The notes beneath the pieces were generated by a model. It did not search any database. It was not told where the DNA came from and saw nothing but the letters and a program-made list of their open reading frames with translations. The position numbers were made by a program, and so were the translations under genes. Shown here in pieces: positions 5,381 to 5,927 of a stretch of 5,927 bases of DNA (positions within the stretch are counted from its first letter, which is position 1; each line of letters begins with the position of its first letter). The DNA is from Paenibacillaceae bacterium UBA6304 (GTDB taxonomy: Bacteria > Bacillota > Bacilli > Paenibacillales > Paenibacillaceae), in assembly GCA_002439285.1 (NCBI GenBank), contig DJTQ01000339.1, forward strand, positions 1,503-7,429, read 5' to 3'.

Positions 5381-5701
5381 CTACTCCTCGTCAAACGCCT
5401 GGATCGCAGCGGGCAAAACTTGAATGACCGCATTTCCGACTGCAGGCAGTCCAACCAGCACGGCGCTGATAATCTCCTCGCGTGAGGCACCCAGCGATTT
5501 GGCATGCTTCACGTGAAAAGGGATTCCGCTTTCCATACGGGCTGCCGCCAGTACGGCAATGTAAGCTAGTTCTTCGGTTTTAGGATCCAGTTTGCTGACT
5601 TCCCCCAATTGCTGGGCCGTCTCCGTCCAAATCCGTTGATACTCCGGGGCTTCCTTGATGAACGTATGAAACGCGCTGCTGACAAAGGCCATGTCGCTCA
5701 T
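5381..5701 (-). CDS. Carboxymuconolactone decarboxylase (CMD/AhpD-like) family protein, cysteine-free
   Basis: This small all-helical protein of 106 residues matches the CMD/AhpD-like fold. Recognisable parts are LDPKTEELAYIAVLAAARMESGIPFHVKHAKSLGASREEIISAVLVGLPAVGN at 38-90, with the family's H at 63 and the G(A/T)s.eEI turn at 71-77. AhpD-type members carry a CxxC before this histidine and act as thiol reductases or peroxidases. Here the region reads MESGIPFH, and the whole protein has no cysteine, so that chemistry is excluded; the real function is unknown. I choose the ATG at 5701: AAGGAG (5713-5718) lies 11 nt upstream and the start falls 34 nt after the preceding stop. An in-frame ATG at 5758 would overlap the upstream gene. 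It probably forms an operon with the acetyltransferase upstream and ends at the terminator at 5322-5292. Confidence 0.85.
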   Translation of the reverse strand: MSDMAFVSSAFHTFIKEAPEYQRIWTETAQQLGEVSKLDPKTEELAYIAVLAAARMESGIPFHVKHAKSLGASREEIISAVLVGLPAVGNAVIQVLPAAIQAFDEE

Positions 5702-5712
5702 GTCAACCACAA

Positions 5713-5718
5713 CTCCTT
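5713..5718 (-). promoter_or_regulatory. Shine-Dalgarno site of the CMD-like gene
   Basis: AAGGAG on the minus strand is 11 nt before the ATG at 5701, slightly long but usable. It lies between the acetyltransferase stop and the CMD start, which supports the shorter CMD start. Confidence 0.6.
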
Positions 5719-5735
5719 CAATGGAATAACTAACT

Positions 5736-5927
5736 TTATTCCATTTCGACGTCCCCACGCTCCATTCCTTCCGGATTTTTCCTTTCCAGAACCCTGAGCG
5801 GATTACCGCCTACAAAAGCTCCCGGAGCTACATCCTTATGCACGACTGAGCCGGCGGCCACTACGGCCCCGTCGCCAATAGTGACCCCCGGCAGGATGGT
5901 CGAATTGGCGCCAATCAATACTTCGTC
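5736..5927 (-). CDS. Hexapeptide-repeat O-acetyltransferase, C-terminal 63 residues (cut by window edge)
   Basis: The visible end of this gene encodes left-handed beta-helix repeats of the isoleucine-patch acetyltransferases, trimeric cytosolic enzymes that move acetyl from acetyl-CoA to a hydroxyl of a sugar or similar acceptor. The hexapeptide rhythm runs through [25 protein letters not shown], starting at residue 5 of the visible part. It is followed by the usual closing [18 protein letters not shown], where the GNP turn ends the helix. The frame is open to base 5927, so the start and the catalytic histidine region are missing. From memory it closely resembles Bacillus YvoF, an uncharacterised O-acetyltransferase encoded next to hisZ. 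A short charged tail ends at TAA, and the CMD-like gene follows after 34 nt. Confidence 0.9.
   Translation of the reverse strand, partial: DEVLIGANSTILPGVTIGDGAVVAAGSVVHKDVAPGAFVGGNPLRVLERKNPEGMERGDVEME

Noticed and set aside
5702..5758. Longer CMD start at 5758
   Set aside because: It would overlap the acetyltransferase gene and add 19 residues ahead of the family homology; AAGGAG at 5713-5718 supports 5701 instead.

Overview
The window looks like a piece of a Paenibacillus-type Bacillota chromosome. The basis is gene content and signals: a short-form HisG paired with a HisZ subunit, strong AGGAGG-type Shine-Dalgarno (SD) sites, several TTG/GTG starts, mid-range GC in the genes, and an O-acetyltransferase resembling Bacillus YvoF upstream of hisZ. 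The genus is an inference, not a measured result. All six credible genes lie on the minus strand, so the window reads right to left.

Right to left: (1) The end of a hexapeptide-repeat O-acetyltransferase enters at 5927 and stops at 5736. It is followed after 34 nt by a small, cysteine-free carboxymuconolactone decarboxylase-like (CMD) protein (5701-5381). A hairpin-plus-T-run terminator closes this pair (5322-5292). (2) A roughly 295 nt gap carries an 11-bp-period direct-repeat array, a candidate operator. It precedes an integral-membrane acyltransferase-3 protein (4997-3780), which has its own strong terminator (3773-3744). (3) A promoter-like region (3743-3517) leads into the histidine operon: hisZ (3516-2314), hisG (1526-888) and hisD (791 to beyond base 1).

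HisZ and short HisG together form the ATP phosphoribosyltransferase that commits PRPP and ATP to histidine synthesis. HisD performs the last two oxidations, from histidinol to histidine. The middle enzymes would be expected further downstream, outside the window.

The most unusual part is the 787 nt spacer between hisZ and hisG, where these genes usually sit only a few bases apart. It holds three kinds of repeat. A GATAAAYYGAGG-type minisatellite begins just past the hisZ stop. Four copies of a palindromic element with core TGGAAAACCTACAG follow, two in each orientation. Last is a G-poor tract with seven GTTAC words and a degenerate 36-37 bp tandem repeat. No convincing gene is seen there. Other points of note are a T-box-like sequence on the strand opposite the acyltransferase 3' end and repeated use of non-ATG start codons. 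I see no CRISPR array, tRNA, rRNA, transposase or phage gene.
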